A stretch of 64,000 nt of DNA from Leptospira licerasiae serovar Varillal str. VAR 010 (GTDB lineage Bacteria > Spirochaetota > Leptospiria > Leptospirales > Leptospiraceae): positions 124,001 through 188,000 of the forward strand of contig NZ_AHOO02000009.1 of the NCBI RefSeq assembly GCF_000244755.1, written 5' to 3'. Positions 29,054 to 38,884 of the stretch are shown here, piece after piece. Under the pieces are notes generated by a model, which was not told the origin of the DNA, made no database searches, and saw only the letters and a program-made list of their open reading frames with translations. Every line of letters starts with the position of its first letter. Position 1 is the first letter of the stretch. Position numbers and translations under genes: made by a program.

Positions 29054-30169
29054 ATGAAACTCAAAAGATATCTTTCGGAAGACTTTTCTTATTCGAGATC
29101 GGGAGAAATCCGTAAACTTCGAACCTTAGATAATGACAAGTCCGTCAGAATTCTCAGCGTTTTTACGCTTTTGATCTCATGCATTCTTTTGGCCCAAACT
29201 ATACTTTCACCTGGGACTGCGATAGGAGGTCAGCTTCAATTCTTATATGGCCTTAGCTTCGGAAGTGCCGCGTTATTCTCGGGATTGATGTTGGTGATTC
29301 TCGCCTTAAAGGACTTAAAAGGAAAGAGACTCTCTTATTTCTCCACGATAGGTTATGTCGGAGTTCTTACCTTAGTAACTACATTTGCAACTTTGGTAGA
29401 TCAATATCATACCGCGGACTTTTCCGCATTCTGTTTCGGGCTGCTTATGCTCCCTCTTTTCATCCGAGCAAGCTTCCTTACTTACCTTATCATCGTTTCG
29501 GTCAATCTATTATTCTTTTCGTTCGGTTATACTTTTATGACCGAACGGGAACTAAACTTTTCCGTAATAACCCCTATTATCGCATTTTCCATCGCTAGCA
29601 TGGGAGCTGCGATCAACGTAGAAGGCACTAGATTAAAAAGTAACCTTCTGCAATTGCAATTAGAAGAATCCAACAAAAACCTAAAAGAAATATCTCATAA
29701 AGATTCGTTAACTGGCCTTTTCAACAGAAGACACTTAATGGAATCTTTAAATACCCTTTTAGCGGCATCTAAAAGATACGATTTCCCTTTATCTGTTCTT
29801 CTACTCGATTTGGACCATTTCAAAAAGGCAAACGATTCGTTAGGACACCAAGTGGGGGATAAATTGCTGGCAACAATCGGAAGATTATTGTCCGGGCTTG
29901 TGAGAGATTGCGACGTAGCGGCTCGTTACGGCGGCGAAGAATTCTGCGTCGTACTTTCCAATACGAATATAGAAGGAGCAAAATTCGTAGCGGAAAGGAT
30001 CCGGGCAAGAATAGAGACCGAAACCTTCGAAGAGATTCCTTGGACGATTACTGTGAGTATAGGTGTCGCTTCGAGAGATAACGACGAGACTCCGGAAGAT
30101 TTCCTTAAAGCGGCAGATAAGAAATTATACGAATCAAAGGCCGCCGGAAGGAACAGAGTCTCTGCTTAA
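29054..30169 (+). CDS. Membrane diguanylate cyclase
   Basis: This 371-residue protein has about six N-terminal membrane helices (about 45-205), a short coiled linker and a C-terminal GGDEF domain with DLDHFKKANDSLGHQ and RYGGEEFCV, an active A-site. RDCD sits five residues before GGEEF, which is the RxxD inhibitory I-site, so product feedback is expected. It makes c-di-GMP. Its last 36 bases overlap the convergent symporter gene. Confidence 0.92.
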   Translation: MKLKRYLSEDFSYSRSGEIRKLRTLDNDKSVRILSVFTLLISCILLAQTILSPGTAIGGQLQFLYGLSFGSAALFSGLMLVILALKDLKGKRLSYFSTIGYVGVLTLVTTFATLVDQYHTADFSAFCFGLLMLPLFIRASFLTYLIIVSVNLLFFSFGYTFMTERELNFSVITPIIAFSIASMGAAINVEGTRLKSNLLQLQLEESNKNLKEISHKDSLTGLFNRRHLMESLNTLLAASKRYDFPLSVLLLDLDHFKKANDSLGHQVGDKLLATIGRLLSGLVRDCDVAARYGGEEFCVVLSNTNIEGAKFVAERIRARIETETFEEIPWTITVSIGVASRDNDETPEDFLKAADKKLYESKAAGRNRVSA

Positions 30170-31558
30170 TTCCGGCTTCGGTTCGAATAAAGAAACCTTA
30201 ATATACTTTCCTATATATTGTCCAAAGAAGCTGATACCTAAGGCAGGGATCGTAGGAGGTAACCATTCCGGCCCGAATAATTTCAAACATAACCACACGA
30301 TCATCCCTGAAAACATTGCATAAACTGCTCCACTCGCATTCGCATCTTTCCAGAATAAAGCGGCAACCAAAGGTACAAAAAGAGAAACTAAACTAATGGA
30401 AGAAGAATCCGCAACCAACTGATAAATGTTCGTCTCGCTCAATGCCATTCCAGTGGATACAATCGTAACGATCAAAACGGAAAAACGCATTACTCTAAGT
30501 AATAATTTTTCGGAAGGATTTTTCAAAGTAGGACGGATCAAATTCTCCCCTAAAACCGACGCTGGAGCCAAAATCGCTCCGGAAGCGGTACTTAAGATCG
30601 CAGAAAGTAACGCACCGAAAAACAGGATCTGTATAAATAAAGTAGAATGTACTAATACCACGTGTGGAAGTATCATCTGATTGTCGCCTGCTGCGATCTC
30701 TGGGTAAACTCTTCTTGCAAAATATCCTGCAAGCAAAGGAAGAAACGCAACAGTGAGATACATTCCTCCTCCCAAAAACGAAGAATACACTGCCACTTTT
30801 TCCGATTTGGAAGACATCACTCTTTGGAAAATATCCTGTTGTGGAATAGAGCCCAACCCTATCGTCATCCATGCTGCAATGTATGCAAGAACGGCTTCAA
30901 TCTCCAAAGGAGGAAAGAAGGAAAAAAATCCAGGTTTAGCGGTCGCAATTACTGTCTGAAATCCGCCGGCTTTATCTTGCAAATCCCAAACCAAAACCAA
31001 AAGTCCTACTATGATCAACATTGTCTGTAAGAAATCCGTAATGGAGATTGCCCACATACCTCCGATATAAGTATAGATCAAAACCACGAAGGATGCCAAA
31101 AGGATCCCCACATATATATCAAATCCGAATAAGGAATGGATGACGATCCCCATAGCAACTAACTGAGCGGCAATCCAACCGAAATAAGAAGGGATCATAA
31201 ATAATGCGGAAAGAAATTCCACCTTGCGGCCGAAACGATTTTTGTACAAGTCGCCGAAGGTGAGAATATTCATCCGATACAATGGCCGAGCAAAGAATAT
31301 CCCTACTAAAAAAAGACAAAGCGCCGCTCCGAAAGGATCTTCGATCACAGCCAAGACCCCACCATCCACAAACTTAGAAGAAGCGCCCATCAAAGTTTCC
31401 GAACCGAACCAAGTAGCAAATAAAGCCGAAGACGCAAGTACAAGCGGGAGCCTTCTTCCTGCTAATACATAGTCTTTAGAACTATTGACGAATCTAGAGG
31501 CGAACGCCCCGATCAGAATGGTGACAACGATATACAGAATAACGAAAAGACCGAGCAA
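30134..31558 (-). CDS. Sodium:solute symporter family transporter
   Basis: This 474-residue protein has about thirteen hydrophobic helices. It shows the SSF-type features AGRRLPLVLASSALFATWFG near the N-terminus, YTYIGGMWAISITDFLQ and GLGSIPQQDIFQRVMS in the middle, and SGAILAPASVLGEN. This is the Na+-coupled solute importer fold; the substrate is not determined (proline/pantothenate-type). The 3' end overlaps the convergent diguanylate cyclase gene by 36 bases. Confidence 0.88.
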   Translation of the reverse strand: MLGLFVILYIVVTILIGAFASRFVNSSKDYVLAGRRLPLVLASSALFATWFGSETLMGASSKFVDGGVLAVIEDPFGAALCLFLVGIFFARPLYRMNILTFGDLYKNRFGRKVEFLSALFMIPSYFGWIAAQLVAMGIVIHSLFGFDIYVGILLASFVVLIYTYIGGMWAISITDFLQTMLIIVGLLVLVWDLQDKAGGFQTVIATAKPGFFSFFPPLEIEAVLAYIAAWMTIGLGSIPQQDIFQRVMSSKSEKVAVYSSFLGGGMYLTVAFLPLLAGYFARRVYPEIAAGDNQMILPHVVLVHSTLFIQILFFGALLSAILSTASGAILAPASVLGENLIRPTLKNPSEKLLLRVMRFSVLIVTIVSTGMALSETNIYQLVADSSSISLVSLFVPLVAALFWKDANASGAVYAMFSGMIVWLCLKLFGPEWLPPTIPALGISFFGQYIGKYIKVSLFEPKPELSRDSVPSGGL

Positions 31559-31641
31559 TTCAGAATGTCCTATCAGAAAACTTCTTAATTGTGATCCTGA
31601 AATTCAGAGAACCAAAACGCAAGCGATAATAAGAAAGCGGA

Positions 31642-34600
31642 TCAATCTATATCTAAGATCAATAGAGTAATGTCGTCCTGGATGGAACTTTTAGAAATAA
31701 AATTCTGAAGGTCGGTGAGTATCCTTTCTGCCTGGATCTGAGGTTCAAACTGAGCGCTTGCAAGGATAGAATGTAAAAATCGTTCCTCTCCGTATTCTGA
31801 TTTATCCTCGTCGAACTGTTCATAGATCCCGTCCGAAAAAAGAAATATCCTATCCCCTGATTCTATTTTGTATTCTTCCGTTCTATACGGATAATCTTTT
31901 ACGAACCCTAAGATTGCCCCGGTCTTAGGCATCTCTTCCGTTCGATAAGAACGCATTAAAAATTGTGAGATATGACCTGCCGACGCAAAATACACTTTTT
32001 TTTCAGAGAGATCCACGTCGCAAATCGCTCCGGTAAAATAGAGTGTTTTATATTTAGTTAAAATAGAATTATTCAAGCCGAAGAGTATTTCTCCCGGTTT
32101 TTCTAAAGAAGACTTTACGCTCTCGTATTCCCCCTTGATCGCCATTGTGACTAACGCCGCCTGTACTCCGTGGCCTGTTGCATCCGCCAAAAAGAACCGA
32201 TACCTTCCATTACTTAATTTGCATATATCGTAGAAGTCGCCGCCTACTTCGTCCATTGGAAGATAATTTACCGAATATCGGAGCCCTGGGATATTTTTTA
32301 ACTCAGGAAGTATACTCCTCTGGATCTTTTGAGAATACAACATGTCCTTACGGATAATTGAAAGAGATCTAGCTAATTCTTCCGTTCTTTCGTTTACTTT
32401 TCTTTCCAATTCGGAATTCATCCGAGTAATATCTTCGTATAATTTCGCATTCTCTAACGAAATTGCGGCCTGAGCGGAAAGTATCTCCAAAATTTCCAAT
32501 CTATGTTCGTCGAAGATGCCTGCAGTGAGTCGATTTTCTAAATAAAGAACGCATAATGTTCTCCCCTGCTTTGTGATCGGCATGCATAACAAAGACTTGG
32601 GTTTACTTCTTTTGATATAAGGATTTACGGAATAGAAAGAATCCTTAGCAGCGTCCGAGATCAAAACTTTCTGTCCGGAACGAAAACAGAAATATACCAC
32701 TTCTAAGGGTAAAAGATGTCCGGCCTCATCCAATGAGATCGGTTTGGGTAAAAACCCGGGCTCTTCTATATCCGAACCCGCCATTAAAAACAATTCTTTG
32801 TTTTGAGGAAGTATCAAAAACCCTCTTGTAGCTGCGGCATTCTCCATGATAGTACGAATAAGTTGTCGGAGTAATTCGCCCAATTCTATCACTCCCGAAA
32901 TACTTTGAGAAGCCTTAAGTACGGTTCGTAAATCCAGATTGAAAGATGTAGAAAGCATAGAATCCGCTAATATCTTTTCCACAGAACGTTTTGGAGTACC
33001 TTGAGGACGAAGCAATTCTCCATATTCGTCCCTAAGCATATTTACGATGGATTTGGCTCCCCAAGATCCATAGAGTCGGACTGCATTTTGTATCAAGAAT
33101 TTTCCGTAGGAGGTCCTACCTTGCTGAACATTCCACTCTGCAATATGATGATAAACCACGGCTTTCCTGAAATCGTTAGGCTCGGATTCAACTTGCTGCA
33201 TTGCCATATCAAAGTATTTGGAAGTATTTTCCTTTCTTCCTGCATAATCTTCGTAAAGACCTGCCAGCACAAAATAGAATAACTGGAAACTAGGCGGATA
33301 GATCCTTGACCAGAGTTTGAACAAATATAATGAATATCTAAAGAAGAGCTTTTCAGTAAGTTTTAGTTTTTTCTTACGCAACTTCAAAAGCCCCAAGGAT
33401 CTATAAAATCTATATTCGGAATAGATAAACATGATTCTGGATTTTTCGAGATCCGATTGGTAATTTTCGAAAATTCTCTCCGCTTCCAAATAATAGCCGG
33501 AAAGATAGGCAAGAGAACCAAATAAGGTTGCATACCAAGAATTAGCGGTTCCATTTCCCGCAGACTCCAGAACCTTCGACTCGAACTCCCGATCAGTATA
33601 TAAATTCTCTTTATATCGGACTGTTTCGGTAGATTTTCCTTCCAAACGATCCAGATACGAATCGGAAGAATGCAAGAGGATCATCAAAATATCGTAATTT
33701 AGTTTGGAGCCTCTTTCCAAATTTTCTCTGATCTTCTCCCTATAAGAAACTGAATTTTCTGCGGAATATAATTGGTTCGTATTCTGGGAGAAAAGCGCAA
33801 ATGCCGCCCATAGATAATCCCCATACTGCATACATTTATGAAATGCCTCTTCCGTATAATCCACTATGGAACGGAAAGGATACATAAAATAATCAAGAAG
33901 AATCGTCCGGCCGAAAACGAACCTCCCGTAGAGTTCATCCGATTTAAACTTTTTTAATATTTTTTCCGCCAGGGTCCAATATCTCATGGACTGCTGGAAA
34001 TTTCCGTTGATGGAAAGTAGAATGGAACCGAATCCAGCGTAACCGAAAAAGCTAAATGGAGCGTTTCCTTCCTTCAAAGTAAGGTTGATAAGCTTTAAAT
34101 AGATATAAGCCATCACCTTCATATCCATATGTTTTCCGTAGTTCAGAAGATTCACTAAAATGTTCAAGGCTTCCGTTTTGTAAGGATCCTTACTATCTTT
34201 TGCGTGTATTAGTTTTTCGGGAGATCTTCCTCTACTATAAAAGACCATCTTTAGTACTTCGCCTAACACAGCTAAAAACCCGGGCTTTTCCTTGAAACCT
34301 ATTCCAAGAGACTGTAAAGCTTTGATCCCAATCTTAGATGCAGAATCCAAATCGTTATAAACGTTCATCACTTCTAATTGCATTAGATAAATGTCCGCTT
34401 TTTCGGATGGACTATGGAGTTTGGAAAGTAGATCGGATACTATCTTCTCCGCTTCTTCTCTTCTAGATAAATAATACGCCGATTCAGCAAGGGACTTTAG
34501 GATATGTATCGCGTTCTTTCTATCCTTCTGCCAATAAGAGTCCTTTAACTGAGAAGCGAGCAAACTGAAAAAAGAATAAGAAGACTCGTAGGCTGCACCT

Positions 34601-36918
34601 GCTTTTGCGGAATTTCCTGCAAGTATTGTGTAATGGAAGAAGTCCTCGTTCTCCCTTCCGTTTGTATATAATTCTCTGGAGCGCAGGAGATGATTTGCAA
34701 TATCTAAGATCTGTTCGGAACCACCCGAAATTTTTTCACGCTCGATAAGTAACTTAGCAAGCGTATTATGGATCCTCGCCTTTTCCTCAGAATCTGTTGC
34801 ATCCAAAATACTTTGGATCATTCTATCATGCGAAAAATGGAACTGAACATTCGAAAGAGATGAATACATGCCTGATTCTTCTATCTTTCTTTGGGAAATA
34901 TATTGCAAAGATGGAAATAACATATTCCCGTCTTCTCTATAAAACACGATCCCTTCTCTGATCGCTTCTCGAATTCCTCTTGACAAGACCCCGGGCCTAC
35001 TCTTGAAAAAATCGTACATATCTTTCAGATCGAATTTAGCTCCGATACAAGCCCCGACCCTTAGAACTTCGAGTGTTTCGTCAGGAAGTTTTCCTACCTT
35101 GTCCAAGAAGAGATCGAGAACGTTATCCGTAACTGCTCTTTGCGAAAGCCTATCCCAGTCCACCCTATGATAAGCAGTTTTCTGATCGAAACTTAGGCAT
35201 CCTTCTTCATACAAGGATCTCAAGAACTGATGCAGGAATAGAGGATTCCCCCCAGTTTTGGAAACTAGAATTTCCGCGAGTTTATTCGCATCCTCTGGTG
35301 AAACATGAATACTATCCGATACGTATTTAAAAACGCTATGTTCATTCAGAGGAGTAAGTCGTATTTCTCTCAGATCCAGACCCGGGAACCCTTGCTTTAC
35401 GTTCACATTCGGGAAAAAGTCCGAATCTTCGGAGCGACTGGTCAGGACAAAAAGTAATCCCTCCCAGTCCTCGCTATTCAAAATAAATTCAAGCAATGCA
35501 AGCGAAGCAGAGTCTGCCCATTGCAAATCGTCCAATAAAATGATCGCCGGATTTTTTCGGTCGAAACAAAGAGTTAAAAATCTAAGAGCGACTGCAAATA
35601 GGACCTTTTCGTCCTTCTGCCTCTTAGTCGTTTTTGTCGGTATCTCGATCCCTAATGTTTTTCCTAGATCAGGTAAGAACTGTGTCAGGATCTCTATATT
35701 ATCCCCTAAAGATTCTTTTATAAAATTCTTAAGTAGATTGATCTCTTCGTCTTTTTTCTGAAGTATCCTTCTTAAAAGATCCTCCATGATCTGACGAAAC
35801 GCGTAATATGGGATCTCCTTCTTATCTTCTTCGAATTTCCCTCGTAAAAGGACTACGGAATAAATATCCAGATATGTGATCGCGTCTTCTACTAGAGCCG
35901 TTTTTCCAGTACCTGATTTGCCTCCGATAAATATAGCGGACCTTCTTCCGTTAGTTACGTTTACTATACCGGACTCGATCTCCTTTCTCTCCCTATCCCT
36001 ATCGTAGATCCGAGGAGAATCCCTGAACCCTACCTTTCTTTCGTAAACCCCGGGAACGAATTCCGACAATTTACGTTTGGACTTTAAAGAATCTTTAATA
36101 CTCTTTAGATCATGTATCAGATTTTCCAGAGAGAAGTATCTTTCTTCCGGCATCTTGGAGAGTAATTTGTCCACCAAAGTAGAGATTGCTGCTGGAACAT
36201 CCTCTCTTTTCTTTAGTAAGGAAACAGGAGATCTCGCAATATGATAATGGACCATCTCCAAGGGATCTTCCGTTTCAAACGGAGGCGTACCGGAGATCAT
36301 CTTATAGAATAACGCACCTAAAGAATAAGCATCGGACCTAAAATCAACCGGACGGTTTAGCCTGCCCGTATTTTCAGGCGAACAATAAGGTAGAATATCG
36401 AACGTATATCTAAGAGGCGCATAACTTCCTTTTTCGGAAAGAAGAAGAGAGGCTCCTCCCAACCAAGCCAGTTTTGTTTCGCCAGTATCAGGATTATAAA
36501 AAAATGCACGCGGTGAAATTTGGTTATGAACGATCCCGAAAGAATGTAACTTTGCTAAATTTTCAGTAATGGCTAACGCTATTTCTAAAAAAGTTTCTAG
36601 AGAAATTAATCCTGCCAAACTTTGATGGAGAAGTTTAGAAGGGATATTTTCATAAACCAAACAGATACCGTCCGAATTTTCGAACATATCTTCCGGTTTG
36701 AGAATACCAGGATCACTAACTAGTTTTCCCAATTCGAATTCATTTAGAAAATACACCGAAGAAGTTTCCTTCCCCTCCGGTCTTTGTATTCGAATGATCT
36801 TAGGTTCTCTGGTCCTACCGAATTTTCCCCTGTAAGTTTGGGAAAAACTGTCCTCGTACAACAATTCCCCCAATTCATAAGGAACTCTGTCTGAGGACAA
36901 ATCCTGTGTAGTTTCCAA
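31642..36918 (-). CDS. Giant pseudokinase - AAA ATPase - GAF - PP2C signalling protein
   Basis: This 1758-residue protein has a protein kinase fold (about 15-285) followed by an ATPase (Walker A GGKSGTGKTALVE about 335, Walker B AIILLDDLQW), a long TPR-like helical middle (about 750-1290), a GAF domain (about 1330-1490), a coiled coil and a SpoIIE/PP2C phosphatase (about 1520-1758: DEVGGDFYDI, ADATGHGVQAALV, FSDGIYEQ, DDITLLILD). The kinase looks dead: the HRD position reads VHNQISPRAF and the DFG position WLGG, and the beta3 Lys is apparently Arg. The output is therefore probably the phosphatase, with the kinase fold acting as a scaffold or sensor. Confidence 0.88.
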   Translation of the reverse strand: METTQDLSSDRVPYELGELLYEDSFSQTYRGKFGRTREPKIIRIQRPEGKETSSVYFLNEFELGKLVSDPGILKPEDMFENSDGICLVYENIPSKLLHQSLAGLISLETFLEIALAITENLAKLHSFGIVHNQISPRAFFYNPDTGETKLAWLGGASLLLSEKGSYAPLRYTFDILPYCSPENTGRLNRPVDFRSDAYSLGALFYKMISGTPPFETEDPLEMVHYHIARSPVSLLKKREDVPAAISTLVDKLLSKMPEERYFSLENLIHDLKSIKDSLKSKRKLSEFVPGVYERKVGFRDSPRIYDRDRERKEIESGIVNVTNGRRSAIFIGGKSGTGKTALVEDAITYLDIYSVVLLRGKFEEDKKEIPYYAFRQIMEDLLRRILQKKDEEINLLKNFIKESLGDNIEILTQFLPDLGKTLGIEIPTKTTKRQKDEKVLFAVALRFLTLCFDRKNPAIILLDDLQWADSASLALLEFILNSEDWEGLLFVLTSRSEDSDFFPNVNVKQGFPGLDLREIRLTPLNEHSVFKYVSDSIHVSPEDANKLAEILVSKTGGNPLFLHQFLRSLYEEGCLSFDQKTAYHRVDWDRLSQRAVTDNVLDLFLDKVGKLPDETLEVLRVGACIGAKFDLKDMYDFFKSRPGVLSRGIREAIREGIVFYREDGNMLFPSLQYISQRKIEESGMYSSLSNVQFHFSHDRMIQSILDATDSEEKARIHNTLAKLLIEREKISGGSEQILDIANHLLRSRELYTNGRENEDFFHYTILAGNSAKAGAAYESSYSFFSLLASQLKDSYWQKDRKNAIHILKSLAESAYYLSRREEAEKIVSDLLSKLHSPSEKADIYLMQLEVMNVYNDLDSASKIGIKALQSLGIGFKEKPGFLAVLGEVLKMVFYSRGRSPEKLIHAKDSKDPYKTEALNILVNLLNYGKHMDMKVMAYIYLKLINLTLKEGNAPFSFFGYAGFGSILLSINGNFQQSMRYWTLAEKILKKFKSDELYGRFVFGRTILLDYFMYPFRSIVDYTEEAFHKCMQYGDYLWAAFALFSQNTNQLYSAENSVSYREKIRENLERGSKLNYDILMILLHSSDSYLDRLEGKSTETVRYKENLYTDREFESKVLESAGNGTANSWYATLFGSLAYLSGYYLEAERIFENYQSDLEKSRIMFIYSEYRFYRSLGLLKLRKKKLKLTEKLFFRYSLYLFKLWSRIYPPSFQLFYFVLAGLYEDYAGRKENTSKYFDMAMQQVESEPNDFRKAVVYHHIAEWNVQQGRTSYGKFLIQNAVRLYGSWGAKSIVNMLRDEYGELLRPQGTPKRSVEKILADSMLSTSFNLDLRTVLKASQSISGVIELGELLRQLIRTIMENAAATRGFLILPQNKELFLMAGSDIEEPGFLPKPISLDEAGHLLPLEVVYFCFRSGQKVLISDAAKDSFYSVNPYIKRSKPKSLLCMPITKQGRTLCVLYLENRLTAGIFDEHRLEILEILSAQAAISLENAKLYEDITRMNSELERKVNERTEELARSLSIIRKDMLYSQKIQRSILPELKNIPGLRYSVNYLPMDEVGGDFYDICKLSNGRYRFFLADATGHGVQAALVTMAIKGEYESVKSSLEKPGEILFGLNNSILTKYKTLYFTGAICDVDLSEKKVYFASAGHISQFLMRSYRTEEMPKTGAILGFVKDYPYRTEEYKIESGDRIFLFSDGIYEQFDEDKSEYGEERFLHSILASAQFEPQIQAERILTDLQNFISKSSIQDDITLLILDID

Positions 36919-36977
36919 TTTTATCTTTTTCGGAACCTACGCGGTCCCGAAACCCCACCCGAACTAAATTTTAAAGT

Positions 36978-37658
36978 TTACACTTTAGAGAGCGAATACT
37001 TTTGGCGGGTAAAGATCCAAACATAATAAATGTCGGCTATCGTTCCGAGCCCGCTCAATGTCTGAACAAAATACTGCTCCGGAAAGTATAGAAAGATGAA
37101 GATCGTAAAGAACCCATTCCCCAAAAACTTTGCCCAAGAAACAGAATAGGAGAACATGTTCGGATCTCCAGTTTTTAGGAAAAGGATAGGATACATTACC
37201 GAAATGATCAAACTTAAGATATAAGCCGAATTTGATCCGGTAAAAAGATCATAACCTCCCTTATAGAAAGTAAAGATCAATAATCCCCAAGAAACCACCA
37301 AAACGCCCAAAAGGAATTTATATCCCTTGTCCGACATTGGCAAGGAAATTTGTTTTTTACCGAATCGGATTACTTGATAGAAAATCACTATATCCAATAC
37401 GAATCCAAGTCTATAGCCCCAGAGTAATATCGCACCCATAGGCTCCTTGAAGAAGAACCCCCATAATAATTCCCAAATAATGTTCCCACAGGCGATAAAA
37501 ACGGGCATCTCGACAAATTTTTTCTTGAACGGTTCTATTAGAAGAACTGCATACATGTAGGCCCAAAAGGCCACTCCTAAGAGTAAACAAATATTCTCAA
37601 ACAGCGTATAACGTCCGAAATACTCCGGATCCGTTGCTAATGTCTGCCAAAAACTCAT
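36978..37658 (-). CDS. Integral-membrane terpene cyclase-like protein, PaxB/Pyr4 family candidate
   Basis: This 226-residue protein is almost entirely hydrophobic with about seven helices. The second helix carries NIIWE, with Glu63, and a conserved-looking Asp209 lies in the last helix (TIADIYYVW). Fungal Pyr4/PaxB-type membrane terpene cyclases have the same size, seven helices, an essential Glu in an N-x-x-W-E setting in helix 2 and an essential Asp near the C-terminus. It follows the MpaB/Lcp-like oxygenase with a three-base gap. Substrate and reaction are unknown. It could instead be an unrelated small membrane protein, but the two acidic positions favour the family. Confidence 0.6.
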   Translation of the reverse strand: MSFWQTLATDPEYFGRYTLFENICLLLGVAFWAYMYAVLLIEPFKKKFVEMPVFIACGNIIWELLWGFFFKEPMGAILLWGYRLGFVLDIVIFYQVIRFGKKQISLPMSDKGYKFLLGVLVVSWGLLIFTFYKGGYDLFTGSNSAYILSLIISVMYPILFLKTGDPNMFSYSVSWAKFLGNGFFTIFIFLYFPEQYFVQTLSGLGTIADIYYVWIFTRQKYSLSKV

Positions 37659-37661
37659 CCT

Positions 37662-38786
37662 TTATAGTCTCCAATTCTCTCTTAATGAAGGCGGGATCCA
37701 AAATCTTGCTTTTTTTCCGCCGTAATAAAAATGATCCATAGAAAAAAGTAGTTTGGAAGCAAAATAAGCGACTAACTTTCCGAACCCCTCATCATCGTCC
37801 ACATGAGAGTCGAAGTCCTTGAAGATCCTTTCCATAAAATAACCTAAAGGATTTTTAGGAGGCCATCCTAACCCAAGCACCTCGCTTGTTTTTTGTCCCA
37901 TATACGTTTGCAGAAAAAATAATGGAAGATTGTCGAATAAATTTCCGGGAAGCATATATTCCATAAAGTCCAACAAGGATTTTGCAAGTATCTTGCCCGC
38001 TTCCGAAGGTTTTTGCTGATCGTTAAATATGGATTCGCCCAAAGAATGTGCAGTATCGTATCCTTCCGGACAAAGTTCCGGTTTTACTCCGATAAAATGT
38101 CCCACAACTCTCCATAGATGAATGTATGCGTCTTTTTCATCCTGGCTGAGTTTTAAGGAAGATTGACCAAGACCCTCTATCACCAAACTTGAAAAAGATT
38201 GCAGAGTACCAGCCATATCTTCTTGGTTGATCGGTTGTCCCCAAGCAGGGTCCCAATCTTTTCCCTTTCCAAGGAAATATCGAATGGATGCATGCATTAG
38301 TCTTACTTTCTGAGCGGTCCGGATCCCTTTACCCTGTGGACCTAGTCCGTTCTCCTGAGCGACAGAGATTACGAACTGAGTAGTCTCCATTAGTCTTCGA
38401 TTGACTCCGTCTATTACACCATTCTGTTCTATTAATCTTCCGGTTTTGTAAAGTACCTGCGCTCCATCTCCGCAAGAGTAAGCCATGGGAAGAGACTTAA
38501 CGCAAAGCATCATTAAGATCTGAGGACCGTAAGTGGAGAATAATTGCTCACCTTTTGCGATCTTGTTCTTATCCGCCCAAACAGGAAGGTCTTCCGTCTC
38601 ATAAAAATATTTTTCAAGATAATCCGGTAAACCGGCAGGGATCGGGTCCGAATTCTTAGAAAGGGCGTCGAAAAAGAGCATCGTTTTTTCTCTGTCAAAA
38701 GCGGATTCGGTAAAATATTTTGTGACTATCTCGTCCGCTAATGGATCAGTTTCTTTTCGTAATGCACGTAACTCGTTCGAATTCAT
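37662..38786 (-). CDS. MpaB/latex-clearing-type oxygenase (DUF2236)
   Basis: This 374-residue soluble helical protein has the segments KVRLMHASIRYFL and WGQPINQEDMAGTLQSFSSLV, which match the conserved core of the DUF2236 family. Known members are the rubber oxygenase Lcp and the fungal MpaB that cleaves the farnesyl chain; both are b-type heme proteins acting on isoprenoid double bonds. A His in the first segment is the likely heme ligand. No signal peptide is seen. It is the first gene of a unit with the membrane cyclase, and it is divergent from the FadL-type porin. Confidence 0.82.
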   Translation of the reverse strand: MNSNELRALRKETDPLADEIVTKYFTESAFDREKTMLFFDALSKNSDPIPAGLPDYLEKYFYETEDLPVWADKNKIAKGEQLFSTYGPQILMMLCVKSLPMAYSCGDGAQVLYKTGRLIEQNGVIDGVNRRLMETTQFVISVAQENGLGPQGKGIRTAQKVRLMHASIRYFLGKGKDWDPAWGQPINQEDMAGTLQSFSSLVIEGLGQSSLKLSQDEKDAYIHLWRVVGHFIGVKPELCPEGYDTAHSLGESIFNDQQKPSEAGKILAKSLLDFMEYMLPGNLFDNLPLFFLQTYMGQKTSEVLGLGWPPKNPLGYFMERIFKDFDSHVDDDEGFGKLVAYFASKLLFSMDHFYYGGKKARFWIPPSLRENWRL

Positions 38787-38884
38787 TCTAAAACAAAACC
38801 TCGTCTCCGGAATGCGCCAGTTTTATATTTTGAATTTTAAAAAGAAAGCACTTGTAAAAAAAACCGTAACGAATTCCTTGAAGC

